Shown here: in pieces, positions 11,376 to 23,657 of the stretch | Layout: each line of letters starts with the position of its first letter | Numbering within the stretch: the stretch's first letter is position 1 | Assembly: GCA_947652115.1 (NCBI GenBank) | Contig: OX393570.1 | Span: 2,259,452 to 2,323,451 of the forward strand | Direction of reading: 5' to 3' | Source of the DNA: Blastomussa wellsi | Lineage: Eukaryota > Cnidaria > Anthozoa > Scleractinia > Plerogyridae | Length of the DNA: 64,000 bases | Notes under the pieces: generated by a model | Told to the model about the DNA's origin: nothing | Seen by the model: the letters and a program-made list of their open reading frames with translations, nothing else | Databases searched by the model: none | Translations under genes and position numbers: made by a program

Positions 11376-13504
11376 ATAGAAAAGCTACCATTATATGTAT
11401 TTTAAAGCGAAAAATTGAGAATTGAGATGAAAATTGAAAAAATTGAATTGAAAATTGAGAAACATCTTGCCTTCAAAGAGCAATGCGCGCGCGATCGTTT
11501 TCTATCGGCGAATAGAAAACAGTGGGAGAACCAATCAGATTCAGGCATTTTAAATAGAACAGAGCTGAGTTTCTACTAACAAGAGATAGAACATAGAATC
11601 CTTATCCCCTGCAAAAAGTGGAGGCCCGTTAAAGCAACCGTGCTATCGTAACTCAGTCCAGGGTTACCTATTCTGGTTACTGATAATGTAGTTACTGTAA
11701 CTACATTAAAATTCCCTTTAAATTCAACTATTCATAATTCAGCGGAAGTTGTTGCTTTAAAAAAACCTGTGCCATAACTTTTTCCTAGTCTTAACGCACC
11801 TCGGGCTGAGCGAAGACGGACGGCCGTATTCAAAGACTAAACATTCGGGCGCGAAATACAAATTTGTACACTTGCGTTCATCGTATGTTGTAGTCATTTA
11901 ATTTAATTTTTAATTTAAAATGGAAACAAAGCGCGCTTTAAAATCTCATCATGGGAAACCAAAATATACCCTGGAATAAATAAGATTTAGCTTGCTGATG
12001 TTTAACACAACATTTCAGCAAAATGACATCTTTTCTCAGTAAGCGCGGTTTTTTTTGTCAGCTATTTACGTTTTGATGGTTGACCGACAACTAGGGGTGA
12101 CAATGGTCAATGCCGGGCCAGTTCAGGCCCCTCCTATATACAGTGGAGTTTCTTGTTTAATAGAAAAATAAAGACAAATTAAAACAGGACTATAATTAAG
12201 ACAGTCAAAGGTTGGCGTCTTTATTTTATCATTGTTTACAGTCATCGCTATTTCTATCGTTCGTAAATGCTCTTTACCAGCAACTGCAGACCACGAAAAC
12301 AGCTCCACCTCCTACGTGGCCAGAACAGATCAATAGGTGCTCTTATTCAAAGGCCAACGCACCTGGTGCATTTCTATATGTTTAAGATATTCTGTTTATA
12401 CGATACGCACTTTGATATGGGGAACAACTGACAACGTAACGAGCCATGCTGTTGCAGAGACCCACCTTAGATGGATCACTGATTTGAGTTGGTCGCATAC
12501 GTCTCTAGTGGTATCTCCCCGATTTTACTTACATGAAATTACTTTAATTGTTTCATTTAGCGTATAAAATTCAAACTATCTGCTAAAATGATATCCACAG
12601 GGTTTTCTCACCAAAACAAAGATGAGAAGCAAGTGTAGTCGCATCCTTGCCCAGTATACCAGTATACCTTGACGGACTTATCAACGAAACCATATACAAA
12701 ACCAAAATATTAGATTGCTGACTAGAGGGTATGAAATGAACATACTTGTGAACTGTGCATGTGGGTTACAAATTTCTACGAAAAAGGCTTTTGTTGCCAT
12801 AAACATCCTGTTTCCTGTTTCTGTACTCACGACCAAGGTCAAGAATCTCCCATACAGACCGACTAAACGCAGAAGTTTGATCAAACAATGAAACGTAAAT
12901 TTGCTAAATGTCGCCCTTTGTACTTGCTCGCTGAGGTTTTGTTTGCGAACTTCATTAAGTGTGCTAGTCTATTTTCTTTTTATTCTCGTCAACCAATGGC
13001 TGTTCCATTTACTATTTTTAGACGATGTCTTCGTGCTTTTGTTTGCAAATTTTTTTACCGCAAATTTTTAATCGGTGCCGAGATACGGTCAGTAAGGGGA
13101 AATCTAGACCGTGGTCAATATTGATTTTAGGCAATTAGATTCGCGAATTCGATTCCGTACGTAGTTCCCACACTGCCATATTATGATAGTTATTAAAAAT
13201 TGTGGTATGTCCACTTCCTGAATCAGATACTAAATTTTGTTGAATCAACGGTGAGTTTTAAGCCACACTGAAATATATCTCTGCTGTCCCTAACAAAGGT
13301 TAAACTGAAATTTCGAAGAAGGGTCTTTAGTTTAGTGGCACTTAATTATTTACTGAACTCCCGGCAGCCGGACGAAGTAATATCCCCTGATCTCTGACAG
13401 CCTTAATCAAACGAATTATTGATATGAAAGAGTATTAAGTAAACGAAGGTTACTGCTTCCAAAAATTGCTATGGATGCATTCACTGGACGCTATTAAAGT
13501 AACG
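11224..13504. other. Gene-poor spacer downstream of gene B
   Basis: Holds a short palindrome (11326-11383), a low-complexity run of aaattgag units near 11405-11460, and otherwise no convincing coding or RNA feature. It presumably contains the 3' UTR of gene B next to 13504. Confidence 0.4.
11326..11383. repeat. Perfect-stem palindrome
   Basis: ttttctatgagcgaatagtc pairs with gactatcgctcatagaaaa around a GC-rich loop. Probably the core of a small fold-back element. Confidence 0.6.
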
Positions 13505-16500
13505 TTACAATGGCCGTACAATCGCCTCAGACAGTATTTTGATTTGTTGATAACAACCCTCTGCAGAAGGGCGTTTCTCTGGGTTTCCACTCCAACATTT
13601 CTCCATCAATTCTCTCCAGAGGGGTGGAGGCACCTTGCTACCTTTCACATCTTTCGGACGACAGCCGTTATCTATCATTCTAAACAAAGCTGTTAGCGGC
13701 ACATTAACCTCATTGAAGGCCTGTTGACCATACCACATCTCCCACAGTATTATGCCAAAGCTGTACATATCCGCTTTGTTGTCATACACCTGAGAATGAA
13801 ACACTTCTGGCGCGATGTAAATAGGGGTTCCCGCCAAAGTTCCAGTGATATCCTTTGCTTCTTTGGAAACTCCAACATCAGTTATTTTTGCTGAGTTTCC
13901 CTCTGACAGCTTTAAGGAAAACATTTAAAAGTGTTAAGAAAATTGAACAATTTTCTTTCGCTAATGTGAATCAGAACCAATGTCAACAACCTATGTCCAG
14001 TAAATAAATTCGAAGTACAGTATATTCAAGTCCTACACGGTAACATCCCGCACACTAGGCAGGCGCTCTATGTTGTGCTACGGAGGCACTCAGGCAAGTG
14101 TCCTGCATACTACGTGCGTCAACTTTGCTGAGATCGTGCTGAATAGAATGTCGCGATCCCTCCCCTAATGACCGTGTATATTGGTTATAACAAGAAACAA
14201 ATTAAAGAAACTCCCAGGGAGATTTTAAAAAGTGTTTTCTGTAGTTCCCGGTACGATTTTCAACGCTAGCTATTTAGTTTCGTACCAAGATGTTCTCTAG
14301 CTTCAGGTCTCTGTGGACAACCCCCAGTTTGTGCATAAAGTCCAGAGCGGCAGTGATTTCTTTCGCCCATCGGCATACTTCTCTCTCGACAGCTGGATTT
14401 CTGGCTTTTGCGGGGACTGATTCTGGGTGATCAAAGATGTAGCTTTTTAAGTTGTCTTTGCACTTTTCCATAACCAGGATAACCCTTGTGATTCCCGCCT
14501 TCTGCAGATGCGAAGTGCCATAAAACTTTACAATATGAGGATGTTCCAACTTTCTAAAACAGAAAATGAAAAATATACACAAATACAGGCGATTCAAAAT
14601 CGCGTTTCGTTCATTTCTTTTCCGATTTATTGCCTTATTTTATCAACACTTTTGGCTTTTGCCAAAGAAATGAGAAGTTCCAGAAAATTCCATAACCATT
14701 TCATTTTTACGTCATAAACCGTAGAGGAAAATACTGCCAAATTAATACACACGTCAGGGTCTGATACCGGCGTACGAAAACAAGATCGAACAAGAAACGT
14801 TTTGCAACGTTGAAATCGCGGGCTCTTTTTCTTGTAAAAAAGTATAGCTTCTGTTAAAACACCAATTTATAAATATTTTCCATGTTGACACCGACAGCGT
14901 TTACCAGTTCATCGAAAGGCCAAGTGTAGGCATGCAAAGTATGTTCGCCTGTCTTGTTATAATTAGCAAAAAGACAAACAACAGTTTTCTGAAACCTTTT
15001 TCAAATCACTTCTCTGTCAGTTATACTTTGTATTTGACCGTTCTAACTGCCTGGTATATTTTACTATAATCTACGCATTCAATTCAACTTCATGGGTCCA
15101 GTAACGTTATTTCCCGCTCTTGCGATATATTGAAACGTGTTCTGTTTATCTGGTGCAGGCATGTAAGGTATTTCGGCTGTCTTGTTATTTTTGGAAATAG
15201 TCATCAATTGACTTTTAATTAGTGGCTGATTAAGATATATGATATCCTGGTCACCGACAAAACGAAAAACGAAAAAACTAAACCGACCCTGGAGCAAGAA
15301 TCCCGGGCGCATGCGCGCGCACGATTAATTAATGTATAAATTAAAGGAGGAAATGGTTGAAAGGATTCACAATGGTCCTATTTGCAAAAACTACTTGGTT
15401 GGCTTAGATAGTCTTGGATTGACAATGATCATATTTGGCAAAATGATTACATTCAGCAAATTTTACTTTGCAAAGAAAGAGGTCAACGGACCCATAAAAC
15501 TTTACAATATGAGGCAGTTATGTACTCTTAGGTACCCCAAAACGACACGTGGCTTACCATCGTTACAAATTGTAAAGTAACCCAGATCACAACAGTTTCC
15601 TAAAGATAACAACTGATACACTGAATTTAGCTGAAAATTGGCCAAGGGTAATTTTGGGGAAAACGAGGGAAGAAAAAAAAAATGCAAGGATTCGAATAAA
15701 GTTGGACGTCCACTTGACCTCAAACGCAAGAGCTCATAACGTTGTGGTTGTCACATGCAACCTATACCTTCTTGCGTTACTTCTTCTATGTAAAAGGTTA
15801 GAGAGCCTGGCGATTTGCTAAAATCCCTTACCTCAACAAGTCCACCTCAGCCATGATAAGGCTTGCATTTTTGGCGTCAAGTATTTCGCTGCAAACTTTT
15901 AGTGCCACATTTTTCTCGACTCCATGTCTTCTCATCTTCCCTTGGTACACAGTGGCAAAAGCTCCACTGCCAAGACGGGAGGACATGTCCTCTTTCCAGT
16001 CTAACTCGTCTCTGCTAATATCAACGGCACGGATTTCTTTTAATCCAAACACTGCCAGCCGTCCTCTGATGCCGGAAGCTGCTTCCATTATTGGCAGGTA
16101 GAGATCTTGTATCTCTTTCTGTGAGCGTGTTTCATCACCGAGTTGTTCATACAACATCTTGTCAGCCTGGATCAGCTCTGGAATACGGGCTTCAATTTGC
16201 TTCAGACACAGCTTCGCCTCTTTCAGTTGGTCCTTTACGAACAACTTGAGCACACGTTCGTTCGTAGCGTCATCGAGAAAGTCTGCGGACATTTCAGCCA
16301 TGAAAGCACACTTGTCTTTTTCATACTTCTTGATTTTGCTCTTATCTTCCAGCTTGTTTTTAATCGCCACTATGCCGACCACAGGGGCGCCGATAACCAA
16401 CACAACAAGGGTAAGTGGAACCCAGATTGGACTAGTGACGCCTATGACAACCTTTTCTGTCGTACTTAAGCCTCCATCCGTTGGATTACTTTCTGGAACA

Positions 16501-19500
16501 TCGACTTCGTTATTTGTGACAGCACCTTGGAGATTCCTCAATTGCCCTTCAACAAAATTGTACCGCTGCTGAAAGTGTTGTAAAAGGGACCCACGTGTAT
16601 CTGAGAAAACTTGGTTATCTTCTTCCCAATGCTCTATGACTTCTCGCAGCCGACGTTGTAGCTCTTTACCGATATTGCTTTTCGTCACTTCCCAGGAGTT
16701 TTCCGCCTTGGGAACTTCATCTAATGTCCACGAGGTGAAGCGGACTCTGACGTCATCTGACTTAAGATACTCGGACAGCTTCTGAACAGCATCATCGACA
16801 CGAGCTCTTAAATAGTTATGAAGCTCTTCCATAACATGTGTTTGTTGTTTCTCAATCAGAAGCAAGCGGACAACAATCAATGCCATTTTACGAGCGACTT
16901 TGTCCTGGTCTCTAGAAGCATTCATCACGAAAGCTTTCGCTTGGTAGATTATCCGTGAGAGCAAGTAGTCTAGCCATCTGAAAAACAAATAAAATGAAAA
17001 GTTTATTATTGTAGATGTACAACCTTAACCCATTGAAAATTTTGGTGTGATGTTTCAATGCGGATATATTGTTTGCCACCTAATTAGATGCCGTAACGGT
17101 TGAGTGAACAGTTAGTGAAGTTTATTTCTATTGCTATTAACTTATAATCTTGAATCTAAAGTCAATCAATAGTAACAAAAGTAAACTAATAAAAATAAGA
17201 AATAAAAACAAGACACAGTCAAAAACGTACTTCCAATGCATTTCCAGCCTAGCTTCAATGCTCTTCAAAACCATTGACCTTATACCATTCATCAAGGCGA
17301 AAAAGTCTTCAGTGATAATTCCGAGGTTCTGAGCGACACCAGCGTTCTTTGTCGACATGTGGATGATCTGCGTCTCTGGGACAACACCAGGCCAGCACTT
17401 TTTCAGTTTCCATATCACATGATTTTGGACCTCCTTAATTTCTTTCTTCGGAACTTGGTCCCACTTGTTGCACACGAACAAAGCGCACTTGGATGAAACG
17501 GATTCTTCTTGTCCCTGTAGCGTTACTTTCCTGACTTCGTCGAGCAACTTTTCAAGCTGTAAAACAACGGTAAGGTAAAGTATGCATTCGGGCCTAGTGG
17601 CCCATCAGGCCGGAGCTTATCCCGGTTTCTCTAGCATGAAGCGACAGAGAGTATTTCTACTCCCCCCTGGATGGGATGTTAGTCGTCCATCACAGGGTTA
17701 CCCCCAACAGTAAATTCGCCGCTACCCATTTATACACCTGGGTGAAGAGAGGCACTGTGAGAGTAAAGTGTCTTGCCCAAGGACACAACGTAGTGCCCCT
17801 GCTAGAGGTTCGAAAAAAAAAACGGTAGCGTAACTTAAATACATACATGTATATCTCAATATAACCTCATGCTTGTGCATACTCAAAGAAAATGGCCACA
17901 CTACATTGAATTTTGTCTAATATATTAAAACTTCATATTGTAAAGGTAAAGTGTAATTATAATATGTCGAAATATGAGTCCCAAGGATGGATGACCCTAG
18001 GCGGGGGATAGCTATGAAAACCAGCTGCAATCTTGTGTGAGGTGAAGCTGTTATAATCAGTTCCACGATTCAAACTTGATCGCGGATTCATTTTTTCTTG
18101 TAATTAAATTGTTTATTGGCTTATGTTTGCGGAGTTTGAGATTTGTCTTCGTCACCGGATAGAAAATATCATCACAGAAAACTTCACTCACGTACCAGTC
18201 TTGTCGTCTCGAATCGATTAGCTTGAAACGTGCTTTTAATTTGAGCAACCCGGCCCATAAATTTTACATTAGAACCTGAAGCTAAAGGCTTTCCTCTTTT
18301 CAATACCTGGACAAAAATGCCAATTATATTCTTGTAAAACAATGTAACGCAGTTTTGCAAGAATTTTTCTTTGCTTTTTATGCCATAGATCCCGATATTT
18401 TTAACGAATGCGAGCCTCTGGGGCTATTCTTGTGGCCCTCCCTCTGAACTGGACGGTATTAATTGATGTCAAAATCACTGTACTGTCATTTCCGAGAAAA
18501 CAAAACAAACTAGGACCAGCCTGCCTTGTCTTTATGCACTAGATATAGGGTTATGAGTTTTCCCAAGTGCCAACTAAATCAATTTCTTGAAGGCGTATTT
18601 ATGCTGCAAATAACATCAATTTCACTACTGTAATTCACCGCACAAATGCTCACCCTGTCTTTCTGAACTCCTCCAGCGTTTGCACTGTTAATTACATAAA
18701 TGAATGCAAAGGCTTGTGGCAGATATTGTGTGACTATCTCGTCCATGATTTCAGATTCTCCAATTCCAGGACTGTCAATAATGACCACGCCTTTCTAAAA
18801 TGTGCAGTATATTGTCATATTAAATGTGAAATTAATTGGCATTCCTCGAAGTAAAGTCTGCATTCTAGCGTAAGTGGCTCATCAGGCCGGCGCTTATCTC
18901 TGGTTTCCGTAAGCATGAAGCGACTAGGAGTATTTCTACTCCCCCCTGGATGGGATGCTAGTCCATCACAGGGTTACCCCCCAGCAGTAAATTCGCCGGT
19001 ACCCATTTATACACCTGGGTGGAGAGAGGCACTGTGAGAGTAAAGTGTCTTGCCCCAGAACACAACACAATGTCCTCGGCCAGGGCTCGAACCAGGACCG
19101 CTCGATCAGGAGGCGAGCGCACTACCCATGAGGCCACCGGGCCTCCCGTCATTCCTCGAATTACGTTGCTGCAAAATCGCTTGGAATATCTCCTGATACT
19201 TAGCCGATGAGGCCATAGGCCGACTCAGTTCAGTCAATTGGCTAAAAGCATGCAGATGATATTTCGGAGAACAATTGAGCAGGTTAATTCAACGAACCTA
19301 ATCTCGTAAGGCTGTGGCTAAGCAGTGTTTTTCAATGATATATGGCAGCGATAAACTAACTTATTATCAATTAGTATATTCTCAGCTCCGACTATTGCAT
19401 TTCTAGCTTTTTGATTGGCTAAAAAACTCCGACTATGTGCCAATAGTCGGAGTTTTACGTCATATGGAAAATAGTGCGCCAAGTTTAAAACTTTTCCGCA

Positions 19501-22150
19501 CGAAGTTTTTAACTTGTATGCTCTTTCCGGGCGCTTTGTAAAATTGTGGAAATAAAAATCGGCGGCAAAACCCGGTTTGAGAATTTACTAAAACAATTAT
19601 TCCATTCGCCCTTGTTGGATATGAAGTGATTATAACCAACTCGCGCTACGCGCTAATTGGTTATTTTATCACTTCATATCCAACGCGGGCTCATGGAATA
19701 ATTGTTATTTATCTTGTGGCACATCTTGTGTAGGGTTGGACAGCCAAACAACAGCCGGCCTATCTGACAAGCCAGGGACAAACTCCTTTTGGACTTACCA
19801 TTTGAAATACTTTAATCATTTCTATACCGGCTCATTTCACCCCTGGAGGTCAAGGAGATGATGATGGATCATTTTGATAATTATTATGTGAATGGGGCTT
19901 AAATTTGCCACCGTTAATGAAAACAGTAGTTGGACCTGCAGGGCTATATAAAAACAAGACAGCGTTGTCATTGGTGAGAGATAGGGAGTGGGATTCCAAG
20001 AAAATCTATTTGAAAGTATTCGGCGTTTGTTGTTCCTTTCATTGCATGAAACTAATTATATTAAGACTAACTAATAACTACCTCCAAAAGTTGGTGAGGC
20101 CAAAAGAGTTCAATCTTCTTGTAAATTGAACTTTTTTCTCTCTCACTCTTTACGTGGACATAAGGAGAGATCTGCTGAAGGTAACTTTGTTCGGAAGATT
20201 CCGCTGGAGGCTCCACTAGAGGGAAGGTCTTAGTCGGAAGTCCTGTTTCAGGATCCATGTCTTTGAAGTGGGCCACAATTTGTCGTTTTTCTCCATACCT
20301 CAGTTCGCATATGGTGGACGTTGTGCTAAGTACAGAGTATGGAAGAAGTTCCTCTCCAAGAATAAGGTTAACTAAGCTGCTTTTTCCAGAGCCTGTCTCA
20401 CCTTAAAATGTAATAAATTCTCCATCATGAGATTGCTTTGTTTCTAATTATTTTGTCTTTTTGCTTACCATTGGGCCAAATTCGTGAAAATCCTAATCTG
20501 CCCCAATGATAAACTTGCAATGCGAAAAATAATTTCGTCGAGAGTGCAACCTTGCCCCACACCCACAACATAAACAAGATTGCACAATGCCCCTGGAAAG
20601 GTGGTTGGCGACAGTGAACATAAACAAAAGCAAAAAATCAAAAAAGAAAACAGAGAAAGGGGCCCCTTCTCCTCTGTCTCCTCTTTGGTACTCCGCTAAA
20701 TTTGCCCATGGAAATATAATTTACAGCACTGTTCTCCCTGTTAGGACGTTCCGCATGCAAATTCGTCTTCATTTACAGTTTTATACATTGGTAACATATT
20801 CCAGTCATTTTGACTTTTTCGACCACGCCTAAATTCGCGGCTCATGATCAACCGTGAAGATGGCTTTTGCAGAGAAATTAAAATTCCGAAAAGGTTCATC
20901 GATCCCATATAGTACAGACATTTCGTCGACCGAATCTTTCTCAAAATGGTTCCCTTTTCATTTACCTGCCACAAGGAGAAAGTATTCGTTTCGTCTCAGT
21001 TGTTGTTTATGATGATTTATCTTCTCTCTAACATTCCCCACATTCCTCTGCAGCAAAGTCATAATTTTGTCGTCCAATTTGTTCAGGCAATGCTCGGTAA
21101 CGCTGTAAAACTTATGTAAGATTTGTTTTTTCCGGGCATCTTCATCTTTTGCCTCTGATAATATTTGAAAGGCCTGAAACATAAAGCAAATATGGATTAA
21201 AGTAACTCACGTTACTGGATCATGGTTCATAATATAAAAATCTTGAATATCTCTGGAACGAGATGAGATATCACAAAAAGGAAAACGGCATTTTTTCATT
21301 TCATGGGCACTTTAACTGAAGGTAACTATCATTTCAATGGTCTTCAATCTCTCGCTTGTATGTATTTGAGCAGCCTCTTTCATTAACTTTTCAGCTTCTC
21401 TAACAAAGCATTTGAGTTTAACAGGTCACCTAAGCAACTTTATCAGTGCGAGACGTAAACAAATCAAGTATTTCTACATAAAAATTATCGATCTGTGGCA
21501 CTCCTCACTTCACTGTCTCATCAACTGGTGTCTCCCAGTGAAAGAAAAATAACAGAAGCTCTACTCTTTCGATTTAATTTTCCACAGCAACAGAATTCCT
21601 TTTTTCTGGTTTTCCTTCTGTCTTTCCTCTGTTTCCTCAAGTTTGTTATGTTGGGTTTGGAACTAATGGAATAAGGGTAGGCCTGTGGGGATGGCTGTGG
21701 TGGTGTTTGTGTGTACTAAATTTTATAAGAAGGTAAATTATTTCAGTACTTTTAATTTCGAGCTTATTGTCGGTTGTATTGTACATGCTTGAAGCGTTTA
21801 CGCGCCAATGCACGGTTTTCCTTTGAGTTTTCGTTTGCCTTTGTTGGGTTACTTATTCAGACAGAATACTCAACATGTAACATGAAAAATAGTAAAACAG
21901 TATTATAAAAACAGTATTTCCTGTTACATTTACTGACTTGTATTTGACTGTTTAGATTCTGGAGAATTCTTACCTGACCTGCCGTCCAATTGGGCTTATT
22001 TAATGTCTGCTCTAATTCAGCTGTTACGCGCGCTTTCATCTGATCCAATGTTTGTAATCCTTTGCACGAAATACCAAGTGCCGCCATTACTTGAAACATT
22101 TCCGGTAGTTCGTCGATTTCCTCGATAGGTTTCGTTTTACCTGAGGCCAT
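13505..22150 (-). CDS. Dynamin-like GTPase / DSTYK-like kinase, gene B (complete)
   Basis: Eight coding exons: 22150-21974, 21173-20966, 20401-20082, 18794-18654, 17556-17231, 16977-15832, 14553-14286 and 13909-13505. They total 2,991 nt, in frame, 996 residues. Layout: helical N-terminus (1-128); GTPase with P-loop GETGSGKSS (129-137), DSPG (242-245) and NKWD (312-315); helical region; hydrophobic stretch 566-596, possibly a membrane hairpin; kinase from about 718. The kinase has glycine loop LGSGAFATV, VALK lysine 751, HRDLKLEN (853-860), DVG at 873-875 in place of DFG, APE at 895-897, and an ADMYSFG segment. From memory the kinase is closest to DSTYK (TKL group). Introns 3 and 4 carry a SINE each, and intron 3 also a MITE. 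The start is the first ATG of the exon and aligns with relic 7346-7494. It is a tandem paralogue of gene A with the same exon plan. Confidence 0.9.
17586..17815 (-). mobile_element. SINE family 1, copy in gene B intron 4 (head truncated)
   Basis: About 230 bp matching the copy at 18858-19145 through the block containing cccatttatacacctgggtg and gtaaagtgtcttgccc. It ends in a run of A at the position of the tRNA-like head, so the head is missing or degraded. Confidence 0.65.
18858..19145 (-). mobile_element. SINE family 1, full copy with tRNA-like head, in gene B intron 3
   Basis: Read on the minus strand, the head has an A-box-like TGGCCTCATGGG and a B box GGTTCGAGCCC, spaced as in a tRNA-derived Pol III promoter. 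The body is shared with copies at 17586, 37734, 42351 and 56527. The opposite orientation shows no promoter. Confidence 0.7.
19371..19708. mobile_element. MITE-like element, copy 1 (gene B intron 3)
   Basis: 338 bp, nearly identical to 23658-23969 and in the same direction. It starts ttagtatattctcagctccg and ends ggaataattgttat. It contains two internal hairpins: one built on the ctccgactat/atagtcggag repeat, and a larger one with stem ttggatatgaagtgat. It has 22 bp (aacttttccgcacgaagttt region) absent from copy 2. Confidence 0.75.
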
Positions 22151-22187
22151 CTTACTGTTTTTGAGGTCCTACCATAAAAAGCAGAAC

Positions 22188-22243
22188 GAAAAGTGAAGAG
22201 AAAGAAGCTCTTTCAAGTAACACTGAGAAACTATTTCTATTTC
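22188..22243. promoter_or_regulatory. GAAA-rich, ISRE-like motifs upstream of gene B
   Basis: Between 38 and 93 bp upstream of the gene B start codon there are two runs fitting the IRF-type GAAANNGAAA pattern or close to it: GAAATAGAAATAG on the minus strand (22243-22231), and gaaaagtgaagagaaag on the plus strand (22188-22204). Seen: the motifs. Inferred: possible IRF-like control. Such motifs are short and can occur by chance. Confidence 0.35.
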
Positions 22244-22684
22244 ATCTCAGGTTCCTGACGCTTGATATACATAATCCTAGCGTCGTTCTTGTGTGCAAAG
22301 CGCATGACAAAGTTATTCTGAGAAATACGATACGGGGGCACGACGTGTTTTGTCTGTTTTTTATTCCTTCAAATGGTACTGGGGTCAGTAATGCGTTGCC
22401 TGATCAGTATTTCTTAAACTTCGATGATCGCCAGATTTTCATATTCCATCGGGTGGAATATAAAGACAACTGTGGGTCTACGTAGTGTTTCCCTGCAAGG
22501 TGTTTTGTATTCTCATGAAACCGAGACCCTTTCCCCAGTGTTTTTTGAAAGATGAGACGCCCCTCCGTTCCATGTAATCGCCCTTCGTCTATTTCAACGT
22601 AACGGACATAACTGTCATTGTCGGCCTTAGCTCTTTCGGATCGGAGGCCTGTCTATTAGAGGAGAGGGAAATATGACGACTTAG

Positions 22685-22802
22685 ATAGATGGAATCGAGG
22701 AGATGGACGATCTCTTCAAAATAATCAAATCATTCGGTCGTAGCAAATATTCGTGAATATTTGGAAGATCTGGAGGGATCATCCAAACGCAAAGTTGGAG
22801 AT
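22685..22802 (+). pseudogene. Relic of a gene-A-like first coding exon
   Basis: On the plus strand, IEEMDDLFKIIKSFG is followed by a stop and frameshift near 22755, then YLEDLEGSSKRKVGD and a perfect gtaagt donor at 22803. Gene A exon 1 reads IDDIGVLCEIMKPFG and ends HLKGSSTRRVGE before gtaagt, in the same phase. The place of the start codon is ATA. The middle is shortened (118 nt against 156). No later exons were found. It is head-to-head with gene B, about 535 bp from its start codon. Confidence 0.75.
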
Positions 22803-23657
22803 GTAAGTATAAATTCGCAGGTGCGATATTCGCCTGGTTTCTTGTCTTCTGTAATAAGTCAGTAAATCGGCCTAAAACGGCAATAAAGTCGAATCGGCGA
22901 ACTGTACAAAGTTACATTCCTTGTGGGCAAATTTTATGCTAATTCGGCTCGAACAGCCTGCAAAATATTTGTATAAAATGAATAAATTAAAAGCCAGCGA
23001 CATTTGTAAACGATTTTTATAAAGATGGAATATTCAAGAAACTAGCCTACTTCAGGAGGTAACCAACGAACAACCTGTGGTAGAATTTATTCTGTTACCC
23101 AAATAAATGAAAATATATGATGTTGGTGTTCTTGAGTTTTGCTGGGAAAAATTTATCTGTTCCAGCACATGATCCATTTTCCCAGCCAAAAGTTAGAACA
23201 AACAAGCGGAAATGACACCGATAAACGTTGTTCAAAATTCGCTCTTCTTAAGCTCTCGTCAAGCAGTTACTTCAGTCCTCTTTTCAATGACAACTCTCAT
23301 GAGAAAACATTTACTGAAACCTTTCCATGCCAGCCAGCAACATTTGCGCTGGACAACAGATAACGTGAGTGTTAATATGTTTGTAAGATGACGAGTACGC
23401 CTGCATTGCGTGCCTATGTGAATGTAATTTAACCAGGACACCTTGTGGCCTTAGTTCCACCATGTGCTCAGTGTAACATGGCGGCCGTTGTTTATTAAAC
23501 CGTTTGTTTGAGTTCATTGCCCGCCTCTTAAGTCTCCACCTTCGAAGCAATCAACAGTGAGGACCAGACTCGTTGGGTATTTCTGCTACTTCAATAAAAT
23601 TTTTGTTAGCTAGATGTCTCACACAGGTTGTAATCTGAATTTGAAAGATAACATGTT

